Positions 36,587 to 46,178 of a stretch of 64,000 nt of DNA are shown one piece after another. Position numbers and translations under genes: made by a program. Origin of the DNA: Mesorhizobium sp. CA8 (GTDB lineage Bacteria; Pseudomonadota; Alphaproteobacteria; Rhizobiales; Rhizobiaceae); contig NZ_JAIUHG010000003.1 of the NCBI RefSeq assembly GCF_020164955.1, forward strand, positions 124,001-188,000, in the 5' to 3' direction. Every line of letters begins with the position of its first letter. The stretch's first letter is position 1. The notes beneath the pieces were generated by a model. It saw only the letters and a list, made by a program, of their open reading frames with translations. It had not been told where the DNA came from and did not search any database.

Positions 36587-37400
36587 GGTGTTGAGGTCGT
36601 CTGTCTTTTCGGCACTGGTCGCTCTCGCGACCTTGGGCGCCGCGGGGCAGGCCATGGCCTTCGACGACAAGGTGTTCGACGACAAGACCGGTGTGAAGCC
36701 GCAGTCGAGTCCGTGGGCGGTGTTCCAGTTCGGTTTCTCCGCTTACAAGAGCGGCCATAAGGACCAAGCGGTCGAGGCCTATAAATACGCCGCCGAGAAC
36801 GGTCAGATAGGCGCCACCTGGAAGCTTGCGCGCATGTATGCCGAGGGCGACGGGGTGACGCGCGACGACTATGCCGCCTTCAAGTTCTTCTCGGAGATCG
36901 TCGACCAGGATGTCGAGCCCGGCTCGCCGGAAGAAAGCTATGTGTCGGACGCGCTGGTGGCGCTCGGCGACTATCTGCGCAAGGGCATTCCCGGCACGCC
37001 GGTCGAGGAGAACGACGTGGCAGCGCAGGAATACTACATGCGCGCCGCCGCCAATTACCGTAATCCGAACGCCCAGTTCGAGATCGGCCGCATGTTCCTC
37101 AGGGGCGAGGGCGGCGTGAAGGCCAGCGTCAAGCAGGCCGGCCGCTGGCTGCAACTCGCCGCCGAGAAGGGCCATGCCGGCGCGCAGGCAACGCTCGGCA
37201 ATCTCCTGTTCCAGAGCGGCAAGGTCGTGCGAGGTCTGGCGATGATGACGGCCGCGCTTGAGCGGGCTCCGGCGGCCGACCAGCCCTGGATCCGCAATAT
37301 GCAGGAAGAGGCTTTCGCCGCGGCGGGCGAGGCCGATCGCCGGACCGCCATCTCGCTCGCCGACGATATCCTGACCAAAGGCAACACCGGCGACCAGTAA
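36573..37400 (+). CDS. exoR: ExoR, periplasmic Sel1-repeat regulator of exopolysaccharide synthesis
   Basis: The 275-residue protein has a signal peptide ending GQAMA, then [20 protein letters not shown] and Sel1-like repeats ([52 protein letters not shown]). These match ExoR of Sinorhizobium, a periplasmic inhibitor of the ExoS/ChvI two-component system that controls succinoglycan, flagella and symbiosis. The start lies inside ilvD (14-base overlap), which implies co-translation; no separate promoter is visible. Confidence 0.88.
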   Translation: MRTSEVLRSSVFSALVALATLGAAGQAMAFDDKVFDDKTGVKPQSSPWAVFQFGFSAYKSGHKDQAVEAYKYAAENGQIGATWKLARMYAEGDGVTRDDYAAFKFFSEIVDQDVEPGSPEESYVSDALVALGDYLRKGIPGTPVEENDVAAQEYYMRAAANYRNPNAQFEIGRMFLRGEGGVKASVKQAGRWLQLAAEKGHAGAQATLGNLLFQSGKVVRGLAMMTAALERAPAADQPWIRNMQEEAFAAAGEADRRTAISLADDILTKGNTGDQ

Positions 37401-37418
37401 GAGCCGCTCGGCAGCGCC

Positions 37419-37712
37419 TTAGTTTTCGGTCGGCTCCGTCGGTGTCGGACCAGGCGTCGGAGTTGAGATCGATGTCGGGTGCGGTTTTGGCGCGTCTTCC
37501 GGACATTCGTCCTTGATCTTCGTCCAGGACGTGTTGTTGAGAACCATGTCGCAACGGGCGAGATGGCTTTCGCCGTCCAGCGTCAGGCACGCCGTCTGGC
37601 CGACATTGAAGGACTTCCCGTTGGCAAGACAGGTCGGTGCCGCGAGCGATGGCGTCGGCGCGGCAAGCACCAAAGCAAGGCCGACCAGCCGGAAAAGAAA
37701 TCGGATCGCCAT
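37419..37712 (-). CDS. Small secreted hypothetical protein
   Basis: The 97-residue protein has a signal peptide (MAIRFLFRLVGLALVLAAPT... cut near ALA-A). The mature core has four cysteines (TCLANGK, TACLTLDG, ARCDMVLN, DECPED), which could form two disulfides, and a Pro/Thr-rich tail. It is probably periplasmic or surface-exposed. The gene is convergent with exoR, 18 bases away. Confidence 0.65.
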   Translation of the reverse strand: MAIRFLFRLVGLALVLAAPTPSLAAPTCLANGKSFNVGQTACLTLDGESHLARCDMVLNNTSWTKIKDECPEDAPKPHPTSISTPTPGPTPTEPTEN

Positions 37713-37784
37713 TGAACCCCCACAGCAATCCGTATCAAAGAGGGGATTTGTGGCGATACTGGGGTCCGGGAGCCTTGTAACGTC

Positions 37785-38579
37785 TCAGGCGGGCTGCAGG
37801 CTGAGCTCGATCGCGACCGGCACGTGGTCGGAAGGCTTTTCCCAGGCGCGGACGTGCTTTTCCACCGAGGCCGACGAAAAGCGGTTGGCGGCTTCGGGCG
37901 AGAGCAGCAGGTGGTCGATGCGGATGCCGTTGTTCTTCTGCCAAGCGCCGGCCTGATAATCCCAGAAGGTGTAAACGCCGGCCGAGTCGGTCACGGCGCG
38001 CACCGCTTCGGTGAAGCCGAGATTCTTCAGCCGGCGGAAGGCCTGCCTCGTCTGCGGCTGGAACAGGGCGTCGTCCACCCAGTTTTCGGGAAACCGGGCA
38101 TCGGCCGGTTCCGGGATGACGTTGTAATCGCCGGCCAGCACCAGCGCTTCCTCGAGCCGCAGCCGCTCTTCCGCCCAGCGCTCCAGCCGCGCCATCCAGG
38201 CGAGCTTATAGGAAAACTTCCGTTCATCGTCGACCGGATTGCCGTTGGGCAGATAAAGCGAAGCGACGCGCAGGGCGCCCTGGTCGGTGGAAAAAACGCC
38301 TTCGATGAAGCGGGCATGGTCATCCGCATCGTCGCCCGGCAAACCGCGATTGACCTCGTCGAAGGGAAGCTTCGACAGAAGAGCGACGCCGTTAAAGCTC
38401 TTCTGGCCGTTGGTCTCGACATTGTAGCCCAGCGCCTCGATCTCGGCGCGCGGGAACTGCTCGTCGACCGTTTTGATCTCCTGCAGGCAGACGATGTCCG
38501 GCGCGCTTTCGGTCAGCCAGTGGGTGAGGTTGCCGATGCGGGCGCGAACGCCGTTGATGTTCCAGGTGACGATCTTCAT
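37785..38579 (-). CDS. xthA: Exodeoxyribonuclease III
   Basis: The 264-residue enzyme of the AP-endonuclease family shows WNINGVRAR (Asn7), LQEIK (Glu34), LYLPNGNP, AGDYNV (Asp and Asn), the IDHLLLS aspartate, and SDHVPV with the catalytic histidine. It cleaves DNA at abasic sites and acts as a 3'-5' exonuclease and 3'-phosphatase. The length matches the family. It is followed 7 bases upstream in the operon by the VOC gene. Confidence 0.95.
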   Translation of the reverse strand: MKIVTWNINGVRARIGNLTHWLTESAPDIVCLQEIKTVDEQFPRAEIEALGYNVETNGQKSFNGVALLSKLPFDEVNRGLPGDDADDHARFIEGVFSTDQGALRVASLYLPNGNPVDDERKFSYKLAWMARLERWAEERLRLEEALVLAGDYNVIPEPADARFPENWVDDALFQPQTRQAFRRLKNLGFTEAVRAVTDSAGVYTFWDYQAGAWQKNNGIRIDHLLLSPEAANRFSSASVEKHVRAWEKPSDHVPVAIELSLQPA

Positions 38580-38586
38580 GGGGACC

Positions 38587-38979
38587 TCAATACTCTTCTG
38601 ACGGCAGGCGTTCGACGAGGCCGATCGTATTGCCTGCGGGGTCCTTTAGAAAGGCCATCCATTCGCTTTCTCCCGCCGGGCCGAACTGCCCCTCGGTGTC
38701 GCGGTGGACGAGCGTCGGCGGCGCGGTGAAGGGAATGCCCGAGGCTTTCGCCTCCGCGTGGAAGGCTTCGAGGCCGGCGATGTCGAAATAGACTGTGCCG
38801 GCCGGAACGCCGTCGGTGAAGAGCAGGCGTACATCACCGGCCATAATGAAGGCAATACCGGGCGGGTCGTAACGGGCGTGCAGGTTCAGACTGAGCACGT
38901 CGCGCCAGAAAGCAAGCGTCGCATCGAGGTCGCGGCCAGCCGAGAGCGCGACCTGACGGACCGCGCCGATGGCAGGCAT
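38587..38979 (-). CDS. VOC (glyoxalase/bleomycin resistance) superfamily protein
   Basis: The 130-residue protein has the vicinal-oxygen-chelate fold: RDLDATLAFWRDVLSLNLH near the N-terminus and MAFLKDPAGNTIGLVER at the end, where the glutamate is a usual metal ligand. The reaction cannot be named. It sits between the A-type Fe-S carrier and xthA on the same strand, with gaps of 4 and 7 bases, so the three form an operon. Confidence 0.82.
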   Translation of the reverse strand: MPAIGAVRQVALSAGRDLDATLAFWRDVLSLNLHARYDPPGIAFIMAGDVRLLFTDGVPAGTVYFDIAGLEAFHAEAKASGIPFTAPPTLVHRDTEGQFGPAGESEWMAFLKDPAGNTIGLVERLPSEEY

Positions 38980-38983
38980 TGGG

Positions 38984-39331
38984 CTATATGGAGAAGCTGG
39001 TGCCGCAGCCGCAGGAGGCGACCGCGTTCGGGTTCCTGATCTGGAAGGACTGGCCCATCAGATCGTCGACGAAGTCGATCACCGAGCCGCCCATGTAGAC
39101 CAGCGACAGCTCGTCGATGAGGATGGTCGCGCCGTCCTTCTCGATGGCGACATCGTCATCGTTGCGATCGCCGACCAAGTCGAATTTGTAGGAAAAGCCG
39201 GAGCAGCCGCCGCCTTCGACGGAAACGCGCAGCGCCGTCTTGCCTGGTTCGCCGGAGACAATCCTGGCAATCCGCTTTGCCGCGGCGTCGGTCATTTCGA
39301 CCTTCATGGCAGTCTTGGCATCCGCGCCCAT
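38984..39331 (-). CDS. erpA: A-type iron-sulfur carrier/insertion protein (ErpA/IscA family)
   Basis: The protein has about 115 residues. The three conserved cysteines are Cys43 (GGGCSGF), Cys107 and Cys109 (CGCGTSF), which bind the transferred cluster. The length is normal for ErpA/IscA/SufA; which of these it is cannot be decided here. The start [15 protein letters not shown] is chosen over an upstream in-frame ATG, which would reach into the divergent dgt gene; a start at MKVEMTD is also possible. Confidence 0.85.
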   Translation of the reverse strand: MGADAKTAMKVEMTDAAAKRIARIVSGEPGKTALRVSVEGGGCSGFSYKFDLVGDRNDDDVAIEKDGATILIDELSLVYMGGSVIDFVDDLMGQSFQIRNPNAVASCGCGTSFSI

Positions 39332-39401
39332 CGGCGTCACCTTGCTTTCGGTTTCACATGATAGGTATGAAGCGGAAAGGGCCAAGTCAACTGGTGGATC
39401 A

Positions 39402-40631
39402 ATGGACGAGCGGCAGGGCAAGGGTGCTCTCGGCGACATCGGGTTCGGCGACCGGCCGCGCGCGGCCTATGCGAGCGATCCGGCGCGTTCGCGCGGACGC
39501 CTGTTCGACGAGCCGGAAAGCCCGACCCGCACACCGTTCCAGCGCGATCGCGACCGCATCATCCATTCCACGGCCTTTCGCCGGCTGAAGCACAAGACGC
39601 AGGTCTTCGTCGCGCATGAGGGCGATCACTACCGCACACGGCTGACGCATTCGATCGAAGTGGCGCAGATCGCCCGCGCGCTGGCGCGGGCATTGCGTGG
39701 CGACGAGGATCTGGCCGAAGCCGTGGCTCTTGTCCACGATTTCGGCCACACGCCCTTCGGCCATACAGGCGAGGACGCGCTCAACGAGAAGATGGCCGCC
39801 TGGGGCGGCTTCGATCACAACGCGCAGTCGCTGCGCGTGGTGACGCGGCTCGAACGGCGCTATGCCGAATTCGACGGGCTGAACCTCACCTGGGAAACGC
39901 TGGAGGGGCTGGTCAAGCACAACGGCCCTTTGACCGACGCGAGCGGGAAGGGGCTCAAAGGCCAGGTGCCACAGGCGATCCGCGACTATTCGGAACTGCA
40001 CGACCTCGAGCTCGACCGCTTCGCCGGCATTGAGGCGCAATGCGCCGCGATCGCCGACGATATCGCCTACAACACCCATGACATCGACGACGGCCTGCGC
40101 GCCGGCCTGCTGACGCTGGACATGCTGCAAGAGGTCAGCCTGCCAGGCTCGATCCTGAATGGCGTGCGCGCCAAATATCCCCAGCTTGACGATGTGCGTA
40201 CCGGCCACGAGCTGATGCGCCGGCAGATCACACTGATGGTCGAGGATGTCATCGCGTCGACCACCGCCAATATCGAGCGCCTGAAGCCGGGCAGCGCCAA
40301 TGCGGTGCGCGCTGCGGGCGAGACCCTGGTGACGTTTTCGGCAGGCATGGCCGCGGCCGAAAAGGAATTGAAGGCCTTTCTCTACAAGCATCTCTACCGG
40401 CACCCGGACGTGATGCGGGTGCGGACCGACGCCGAGCGCATCGTGCGCGAGCTTTTCGACGTCTATTTCGCCGATCCGCGCGCCATGCCCGATGGCTGGC
40501 GCGAGGGGCTCGACCGGGCAGAGGATCGCATCAAGGCGCGCAGCGTCGCCGACTTCCTGGCCGGCATGACCGACACCTATGCGCTCAAGGAACATCGGCG
40601 TCTGTTTGACCATACGCCCGATTTGAGCTAG
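39402..40631 (+). CDS. dgt: Deoxyguanosinetriphosphate triphosphohydrolase-like protein
   Basis: The 409-residue HD-domain protein shows [11 protein letters not shown], then the metal motif [15 protein letters not shown] and the HD pair in [17 protein letters not shown], then [10 protein letters not shown]. It hydrolyses dNTPs to nucleoside plus triphosphate and so limits dNTP pools. The start at 39402 ([10 protein letters not shown]) is chosen because the upstream frame overlaps the divergent erpA gene. It is followed closely by argS. Confidence 0.92.
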   Translation: MDERQGKGALGDIGFGDRPRAAYASDPARSRGRLFDEPESPTRTPFQRDRDRIIHSTAFRRLKHKTQVFVAHEGDHYRTRLTHSIEVAQIARALARALRGDEDLAEAVALVHDFGHTPFGHTGEDALNEKMAAWGGFDHNAQSLRVVTRLERRYAEFDGLNLTWETLEGLVKHNGPLTDASGKGLKGQVPQAIRDYSELHDLELDRFAGIEAQCAAIADDIAYNTHDIDDGLRAGLLTLDMLQEVSLPGSILNGVRAKYPQLDDVRTGHELMRRQITLMVEDVIASTTANIERLKPGSANAVRAAGETLVTFSAGMAAAEKELKAFLYKHLYRHPDVMRVRTDAERIVRELFDVYFADPRAMPDGWREGLDRAEDRIKARSVADFLAGMTDTYALKEHRRLFDHTPDLS

Positions 40632-40692
40632 GGCGAGCCTCGATTTTGCCGGCCATCGAGCCGGTTGCCTCTTGAAGCCCAGAGCACTTCCA

Positions 40693-42450
40693 ATGAATAT
40701 CTTCGCCGATTTCAACGCGCGGATCATAAAGGCCGTCGAAGCTCTTGACCTGAAGGACAAGGACGGGGGCGCGCTCGACCTGTCGCGTATCGCGGTCGAG
40801 CCGCCGCGCGATGCAAGCCATGGCGACCTTGCCACCAACGCGGCGATGGTGCTGGCCAAGCCCACCGGCCAGAACCCGCGCGCGCTTGCCGAGAAACTCG
40901 CCGAAGCGCTGAGGAGCGACGCCGATGTTGCCTCGGCCGAGATTGCCGGGCCTGGCTTCGTCAATCTCAGGCTCAAGGACGGGTTCTGGCACGCGCATCT
41001 GGCGGCGCTGCTCGGCGAGGGACGCAATTATGGTCGCTCGACCATCGGCGGCGGCCGCAAGGCGAATGTCGAATATGTCTCGGCCAACCCGACCGGCCCC
41101 ATGCATGTCGGCCATTGCCGCGGCGCCGTGGTCGGCGACACGCTTGCCAATCTGATGGCCTTCGCCGGCTACGACGTGACCAAGGAATACGTCATCAACG
41201 ACGCCGGCTCGCAGATCGACGTGCTCGGCCGCTCGGCGTTCCTGCGGTACCGCGAGGCGCTCGGCGACGACATCGGCGAGATCCCGTCCGGTCTCTATCC
41301 GGGCGACTATCTGGTCCCCGTCGGCCAGGCGCTGGCCAAGGAATTCGGCCGCGGCCTGCTGCAAATGCCGGAAGAGGAGGCGCTGGCGATCGTCAAGGAC
41401 CGCACCGTCGACGCGATGATGGCGATGATTCGCGAGGATCTGGCGCTGCTCAACGTGCATCACGACGTGTTCTTCTCGGAGCGCACGCTGCATGCCGACA
41501 ACGCCAAGAAGATCCGGGCGGCGATCGCCGACCTGACGCTCAAGGGGCATATCTACAAGGGCAAGCTGCCGCCGCCCAAGGGCGAGAAGCCGGACGACTG
41601 GGAAGACCGCGAGCAGACGCTGTTCCGCTCGACCGCGGTCGGCGACGACATGGACCGGGCGCTGGTCAAGTCGGACGGCTCCTTTACCTATTTCGCCGCC
41701 GACGTCGCCTATCTCAAGGACAAGGTTGAGCGCGGCTTCGTCGATCTGATCTATGTGCTCGGCGCCGATCATGGCGGCTACGTGAAGCGGCTCGAGGCGC
41801 TGGCGCGGGCGGTTGCCGGTGACACGGTCAAGCTGACGGTGTTGCTTTGCCAGCTCGTAAAACTGTTCCGCGACGGCGAGCCGGTCCGGATGTCGAAGCG
41901 GTCCGGCGATTTCATCACTCTGCGCGAAGTCGTGGAGGAGGTCGGCCGCGACCCGATCCGCTTCATGATGCTTTACCGCAAGAATGACGCGCCGCTCGAT
42001 TTCGACTTCGCCAAGGTCACGGAGCAGTCGAAGGACAATCCGGTATTCTATGTGCAGTATGCGTCGGCGCGCTGCCATTCCGTCTTCAGGCAGGCGAGCG
42101 AGCAGCTCGGCGAGGCGAACTTCGATCGCAACCGGCTCGCGGCCTCGGTGGCTGCGCTGGCCGACGAGGGCGAAATCGCTCTGATCCGGAAGCTGGCTGA
42201 ATATCCGCGGCTGATCGAGTCCGCGGCGCTTTCGCTGGAGCCGCACCGGCTCGCATTCTACCTCTATGATCTCGCTTCCGGCTTCCATGCACAGTGGAAT
42301 CGCGGCAACGATAATGCGGACTTACGTTTTGTTAAGGTTAACGACCGAGAATCAACCTATGCCAGACTAGGGCTGGTGCAGGCTGTTTCGGATGTCTTGA
42401 CCTCCGGCCTGACGCTTATCGGGGCAGACGCGCCCATCGAAATGCGTTAG
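40693..42450 (+). CDS. argS: Arginyl-tRNA synthetase
   Basis: The 585-residue class I synthetase has HVGH at 138-141 in [18 protein letters not shown] and the second signature as RMSKR at 399-403. A C-terminal DALR anticodon-binding domain ([16 protein letters not shown] onward) completes it. It charges tRNA-Arg. It begins the conserved order argS - SPOR - nagZ - scpAB - tat. Confidence 0.96.
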   Translation: MNIFADFNARIIKAVEALDLKDKDGGALDLSRIAVEPPRDASHGDLATNAAMVLAKPTGQNPRALAEKLAEALRSDADVASAEIAGPGFVNLRLKDGFWHAHLAALLGEGRNYGRSTIGGGRKANVEYVSANPTGPMHVGHCRGAVVGDTLANLMAFAGYDVTKEYVINDAGSQIDVLGRSAFLRYREALGDDIGEIPSGLYPGDYLVPVGQALAKEFGRGLLQMPEEEALAIVKDRTVDAMMAMIREDLALLNVHHDVFFSERTLHADNAKKIRAAIADLTLKGHIYKGKLPPPKGEKPDDWEDREQTLFRSTAVGDDMDRALVKSDGSFTYFAADVAYLKDKVERGFVDLIYVLGADHGGYVKRLEALARAVAGDTVKLTVLLCQLVKLFRDGEPVRMSKRSGDFITLREVVEEVGRDPIRFMMLYRKNDAPLDFDFAKVTEQSKDNPVFYVQYASARCHSVFRQASEQLGEANFDRNRLAASVAALADEGEIALIRKLAEYPRLIESAALSLEPHRLAFYLYDLASGFHAQWNRGNDNADLRFVKVNDRESTYARLGLVQAVSDVLTSGLTLIGADAPIEMR

Positions 42451-42553
42451 GTTTAACTAAAAAACCTGTCACCTTTTGCCCACATTGCGCTGGTAAGGGC
42501 CAACCCTGCGCGACGTCCATGGCGTCCGACTGTGTGCGAGTTCGGGAACAATA

Positions 42554-45500
42554 ATGGCAGACAGAACCCCGCTGAAAGTAGCCGACCACAACGACATCGC
42601 CGACGATGATCCGTTCGCGGAACTGACCCGGATCATGGGTTTCGACCCGCGCCAGCCGGTGAGGCAGCCGGCCCCAGCGGTCGAGAAGCCGGCCAATCAG
42701 GCCGTGGAGGCTGACGATTTCGACATCGACCTCGAGAAGGAGTTGATGGGGGAATTCGATTCCGTCGAGGAAAGCGCGCCGGTCGCTCAGCAGGCTGCAC
42801 TGCATCAGATCGGCAACGAGCCGGCCTTCGAGGCTGCCAGCGTCGCCGCGAATGACGACGAGCTTACCGCGTCCTTCGAGCAGGATTTCGTGTTCGACGA
42901 CGCGGCGGATTATGCCGACTTCGCCGTGGCCCGTGCGCCGGTGCCGGATTTCGCGCCGGAGCCGCATGTGGCGCCGGAGCTACAAGCAGCTCCCGAGCCG
43001 GAAGTCACTTTTGACGATGATTTCGACAAGGCGGTCGCCAGTTCACTGGATGTGTCGGCGCTGGAAGACGAGCTTCCGATCGATCAGGAAATGGCGGCCT
43101 CGCTTGACCAGGATTTTCAGGTCGATCATCACCAGTCCGCCAACTATCCCGAGCCGGCCGACGCCCGTCGGGACGCCGTCGAAGCTCTGCAGGCAGCGAG
43201 CGAAGAGGCGTTCGACGCTGATTTCGACAATGCGGTCCAGATGTCGCTCGAAGACGAGCTGTCGTTTGAGAGCCACGAGCCGGAGCAGCACGTGCAGGCC
43301 GCCGAGCCGGTCGAAGCTCATGCAGCCGCCCCGCTGATCTCCGAGGATGATTTTGTCGGTCATTTCGATCAGGCGATGACCGATGTCGATATGGATCCCG
43401 GCCAAGATCAGGAGATTCAGGAGCCGGAGCTGTCGCTTGACGACGAACCGGCGCCGATGGTCGCCTCGCCGGTCGAGACGACCCAGTTTGCTGCTGAGCC
43501 AGAACCCGTCGCGCCCGAACCTTCCAATGAGCTGACCCTCGATGACGATTTCGAGCTGAGCTTTCGCGATGCGTTGAACGAGGAGCCGCAAGCTCCGGCC
43601 GTCGAGCCCGTTGCCGCGTTGCAGCCGACTGTCGCCGAGGCGGCTCCCGTCGTTGCCGCTCCGGTTCCGCCGGTCGTCGCCGCTCCGGTTCCGCCGGTCG
43701 CCGCCGTTGAGCCGGTGAAGCCGGCTGCCAGCGAGCGTAGCCTGGAGGACGAGCTCAATGCGCTGCTCGGCGCCATGACCGCGCGGCCGATGCCGGCAGT
43801 CAAGGAGCCTGCTTACGCCCCGCGGCTGGTTGCGGAACCCGAGAACCGCCAGGTGAGCGGGAAGGCGGCAGCCGACGATCTCGATTGGGATCTCGACGAG
43901 CACCAGCCGGCGCAGAACGGGCAGGGCGCTCAGCCGGTTGAGGACGACCTGGATGACTTGCTCGCTGGCGAGCTCGACCGCCAGGATTTTGCGGCTCCCG
44001 CCGAGCCCGAGTCTTCCAAGCCCGAGTCTTCCAAGACCGAGCCTTCGGCGACCGAACCGGGCATTGATTTCGACGACGACGCCTTCGGCGCTGCTTTCGC
44101 CCGGAGTATCGAGGCCGAGCAGGAAGTCGTCGCCCGGGCGAAGTCTCCCGCAAATTCATCCGATTGGCTGCATACCGCCGAGCCGGCAAGATCATGGAGT
44201 CGCTCGACCCCGACCGCCGCCCCCCCCCCGCAAGCTTCGTTCGCCACGCAGCCGGCGCCCTTCGCACCGGTGCAGATGGCAGCGCCTTCGGCGCCTCTGC
44301 AGATGGCGGCGCCCGCCTATCGCAGCGAACCGGAAATGGACTATTCCGCCTACGCCGAGCCGACGCCTCCGTCGCAGGCTCGCCGGCATGAGGACGTGCC
44401 GGATGTGGAGACGGTCGATGTTCCCGAGCGCGTGGTAGCGCTCGCGGACGACCTCGACATTCCGGAGCTCAGCTTCGAGGAGGACCAGCCTGCGGCCTCC
44501 GCCTACGACGATCTCGACGCGGAATTCGCCAGCCTGCTTACCGACATGAACGCGACGGAGATCGCATCGGCGCCCGCACAGAGCCGCGGCTATGATGACG
44601 AATCCTACAATGCCGGATTCAACGGCTACGACCGTCGCGACTTGCGTGCCGAGACTCCAGCGGCTCCGGCAGCGCCGGCTTCGTTCGCCGTCGCCAACGA
44701 CTACGACGCCGACGACGTGCCCGGCAGCCGGCCGGTTTCGCAGCAGGACGACTTCGCCAGCGAAGAGCTCGATTACGACCCAGAGCTCGAAGAAGCGATT
44801 GCGATCCCCGGGCTTGGCGAGCGCGAGGCGGCGCAGCCGCGCCGGCGCGGCATGATGGTCGCGGCGCTCGTCGGCGTCGTGGTGGTTTTCGGCGGCCTTG
44901 GCGCGCTGGCCTTCTCCTTCGGCGGCAAAGGCGGCAGCGAGGCCCCGGTGATCGTCAAGGCCGACAATTCGCCGATCAAGGTGAAGCCAGAAAATCCGGG
45001 CGGCACGGTCGTGCCGAACCAAGACAACAAGGTTTATGACGCGGTCGCCAAGGGCGGCGGCGCGGCGAAGTCCGCCGAGCCGGTGCAGCAGAAGCTGGTG
45101 AACACCACCGAGCAGCCCGTGGACCTGGCCTCGAAGGAGCCGCCGCAGAGCCGCGTGGTCGATCTTTCGCCCAAGGATAACGACGCTGCCCCCGGCAGCG
45201 ATACCGCCGACAATCCAGACTCAGCGTTGCCCGGTGTCGCGCAAGCCGTTGCGCCCGCAATCGCACAGCCTGCCGCGCCGGCAAGCGCACAGCCTGCCGC
45301 TGCGGCAAGCACGCAGCCGGCCGCGCCGGCGTCGAAGTCGGAGGACCGCATCGCCCAGGTGCTGCAGCAGGATGCCGACAACGCCGCCAACAACGATGTC
45401 GTCGCTGTCGCGCCGCGCAAGGTGAAGACGATGATGGTGAAGCCTGACGGCTCACTTGTGCCGCGCGAGGATCCGGCCCCGGCCGCGCCGAAGGTCGCGG

Positions 45501-46045
45501 CAGCCGAGCCGAGCGATCCGGCGCCGCAGCATGTTGCGCCGGCCTCCGACGGCCAGCAGACGGGAACCGTGGCTTCCGACGCGGGCCAGGCTAACGCGGG
45601 CCAGGCCGATACGGGCCAGGCCGACGCGGCGACCGTCAAGCCGGCGAAGCCCGCCAAGAAGGCTGAAGCCAAGGCGCAGTCGGCCAACACGCCAGCGAAG
45701 GTGCCGGTGGCGCCGGCGCGTCCGTCCGACCAGCCGGTCGATATCGTCGGCGAGGTCAAGCCGGACCAGGTCGCATCCATCGATCCGGCGGCGCCGGGCG
45801 GCGGCTCGTGGTCGATGCAGATCGCCTCGCAGCCGACGGTCGAGAGCGCGCAGTCGACCTATCAGGACCTGCAGCGCCGCTATGGCAGCGTGCTCTCCGG
45901 CCGCACCGCCAACATCGTCAAGGCCGAGGTCGCGGGCAAAGGCACCTTCTACCGCGTCCGCGTTCCAGCCCAGTCGCGCAACGATGCGATCAACCTTTGC
46001 ACCAGCTACAAGGCTGCCGGGGGCAACTGCTTCGTGTCGCGCTAA
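42554..46045 (+). CDS. Very large SPOR-domain cell-division/envelope protein
   Basis: There are 1163 residues. A long acidic cytoplasmic part (1 to about 760) is rich in Asp, Glu, Ala and Pro and carries a degenerate repeat of the form [FL]DDDF..A...SL..E (for example near residues 155, 220, 325 and 510). One membrane helix lies at about 767-789, then a Pro/Ala/Gln-rich periplasmic linker with QPAAPAS and GQAD repeats, and a C-terminal SPOR domain (about 1083-1163) that should bind denuded peptidoglycan. A run of ten C lies at 44220-44229. The position between argS and nagZ matches FtsN-like proteins of alphaproteobacteria. Confidence 0.88.
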   Translation: MADRTPLKVADHNDIADDDPFAELTRIMGFDPRQPVRQPAPAVEKPANQAVEADDFDIDLEKELMGEFDSVEESAPVAQQAALHQIGNEPAFEAASVAANDDELTASFEQDFVFDDAADYADFAVARAPVPDFAPEPHVAPELQAAPEPEVTFDDDFDKAVASSLDVSALEDELPIDQEMAASLDQDFQVDHHQSANYPEPADARRDAVEALQAASEEAFDADFDNAVQMSLEDELSFESHEPEQHVQAAEPVEAHAAAPLISEDDFVGHFDQAMTDVDMDPGQDQEIQEPELSLDDEPAPMVASPVETTQFAAEPEPVAPEPSNELTLDDDFELSFRDALNEEPQAPAVEPVAALQPTVAEAAPVVAAPVPPVVAAPVPPVAAVEPVKPAASERSLEDELNALLGAMTARPMPAVKEPAYAPRLVAEPENRQVSGKAAADDLDWDLDEHQPAQNGQGAQPVEDDLDDLLAGELDRQDFAAPAEPESSKPESSKTEPSATEPGIDFDDDAFGAAFARSIEAEQEVVARAKSPANSSDWLHTAEPARSWSRSTPTAAPPPQASFATQPAPFAPVQMAAPSAPLQMAAPAYRSEPEMDYSAYAEPTPPSQARRHEDVPDVETVDVPERVVALADDLDIPELSFEEDQPAASAYDDLDAEFASLLTDMNATEIASAPAQSRGYDDESYNAGFNGYDRRDLRAETPAAPAAPASFAVANDYDADDVPGSRPVSQQDDFASEELDYDPELEEAIAIPGLGEREAAQPRRRGMMVAALVGVVVVFGGLGALAFSFGGKGGSEAPVIVKADNSPIKVKPENPGGTVVPNQDNKVYDAVAKGGGAAKSAEPVQQKLVNTTEQPVDLASKEPPQSRVVDLSPKDNDAAPGSDTADNPDSALPGVAQAVAPAIAQPAAPASAQPAAAASTQPAAPASKSEDRIAQVLQQDADNAANNDVVAVAPRKVKTMMVKPDGSLVPREDPAPAAPKVAAAEPSDPAPQHVAPASDGQQTGTVASDAGQANAGQADTGQADAATVKPAKPAKKAEAKAQSANTPAKVPVAPARPSDQPVDIVGEVKPDQVASIDPAAPGGGSWSMQIASQPTVESAQSTYQDLQRRYGSVLSGRTANIVKAEVAGKGTFYRVRVPAQSRNDAINLCTSYKAAGGNCFVSR

Positions 46046-46062
46046 CGAGATCTTTGTCTCTC

Positions 46063-46097
46063 AAGCCGGCGCCGCCGAAAGGCCGCGCCGGCTTTTC
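46063..46097 (+). terminator. Rho-independent terminator after the SPOR gene
   Basis: A perfect 10-base stem (AAGCCGGCGC at 46063-46072, GCGCCGGCTT at 46085-46094) with a 12-base loop and TTTTCGTT on the right. It separates the SPOR gene from the nagZ-scpAB unit. Confidence 0.75.
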
Positions 46098-46178
46098 GTT
46101 GTGGACGGTTGTGGGCTTTGGCCGGTCCGAAGGCTGGGGTGATTCCCTTTGCGTGCCCAAAGCCTTAAGCTTCCGTCT

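Noticed and set aside
39399..41027. 542-residue open frame antisense to dgt
   Set aside because: The sense gene has a clear HD domain. The antisense frame has no motif or start signal.
40585..42288. 567-residue open frame antisense to argS
   Set aside because: The composition is that of reversed GC-rich codons and argS is certain on the other strand.
43600..45650. Low-complexity repeats as CRISPR or minisatellite DNA
   Set aside because: The repeats are in-frame codons for Pro/Ala/Gln motifs without constant repeat-spacer spacing. No CRISPR array or cas gene is present.
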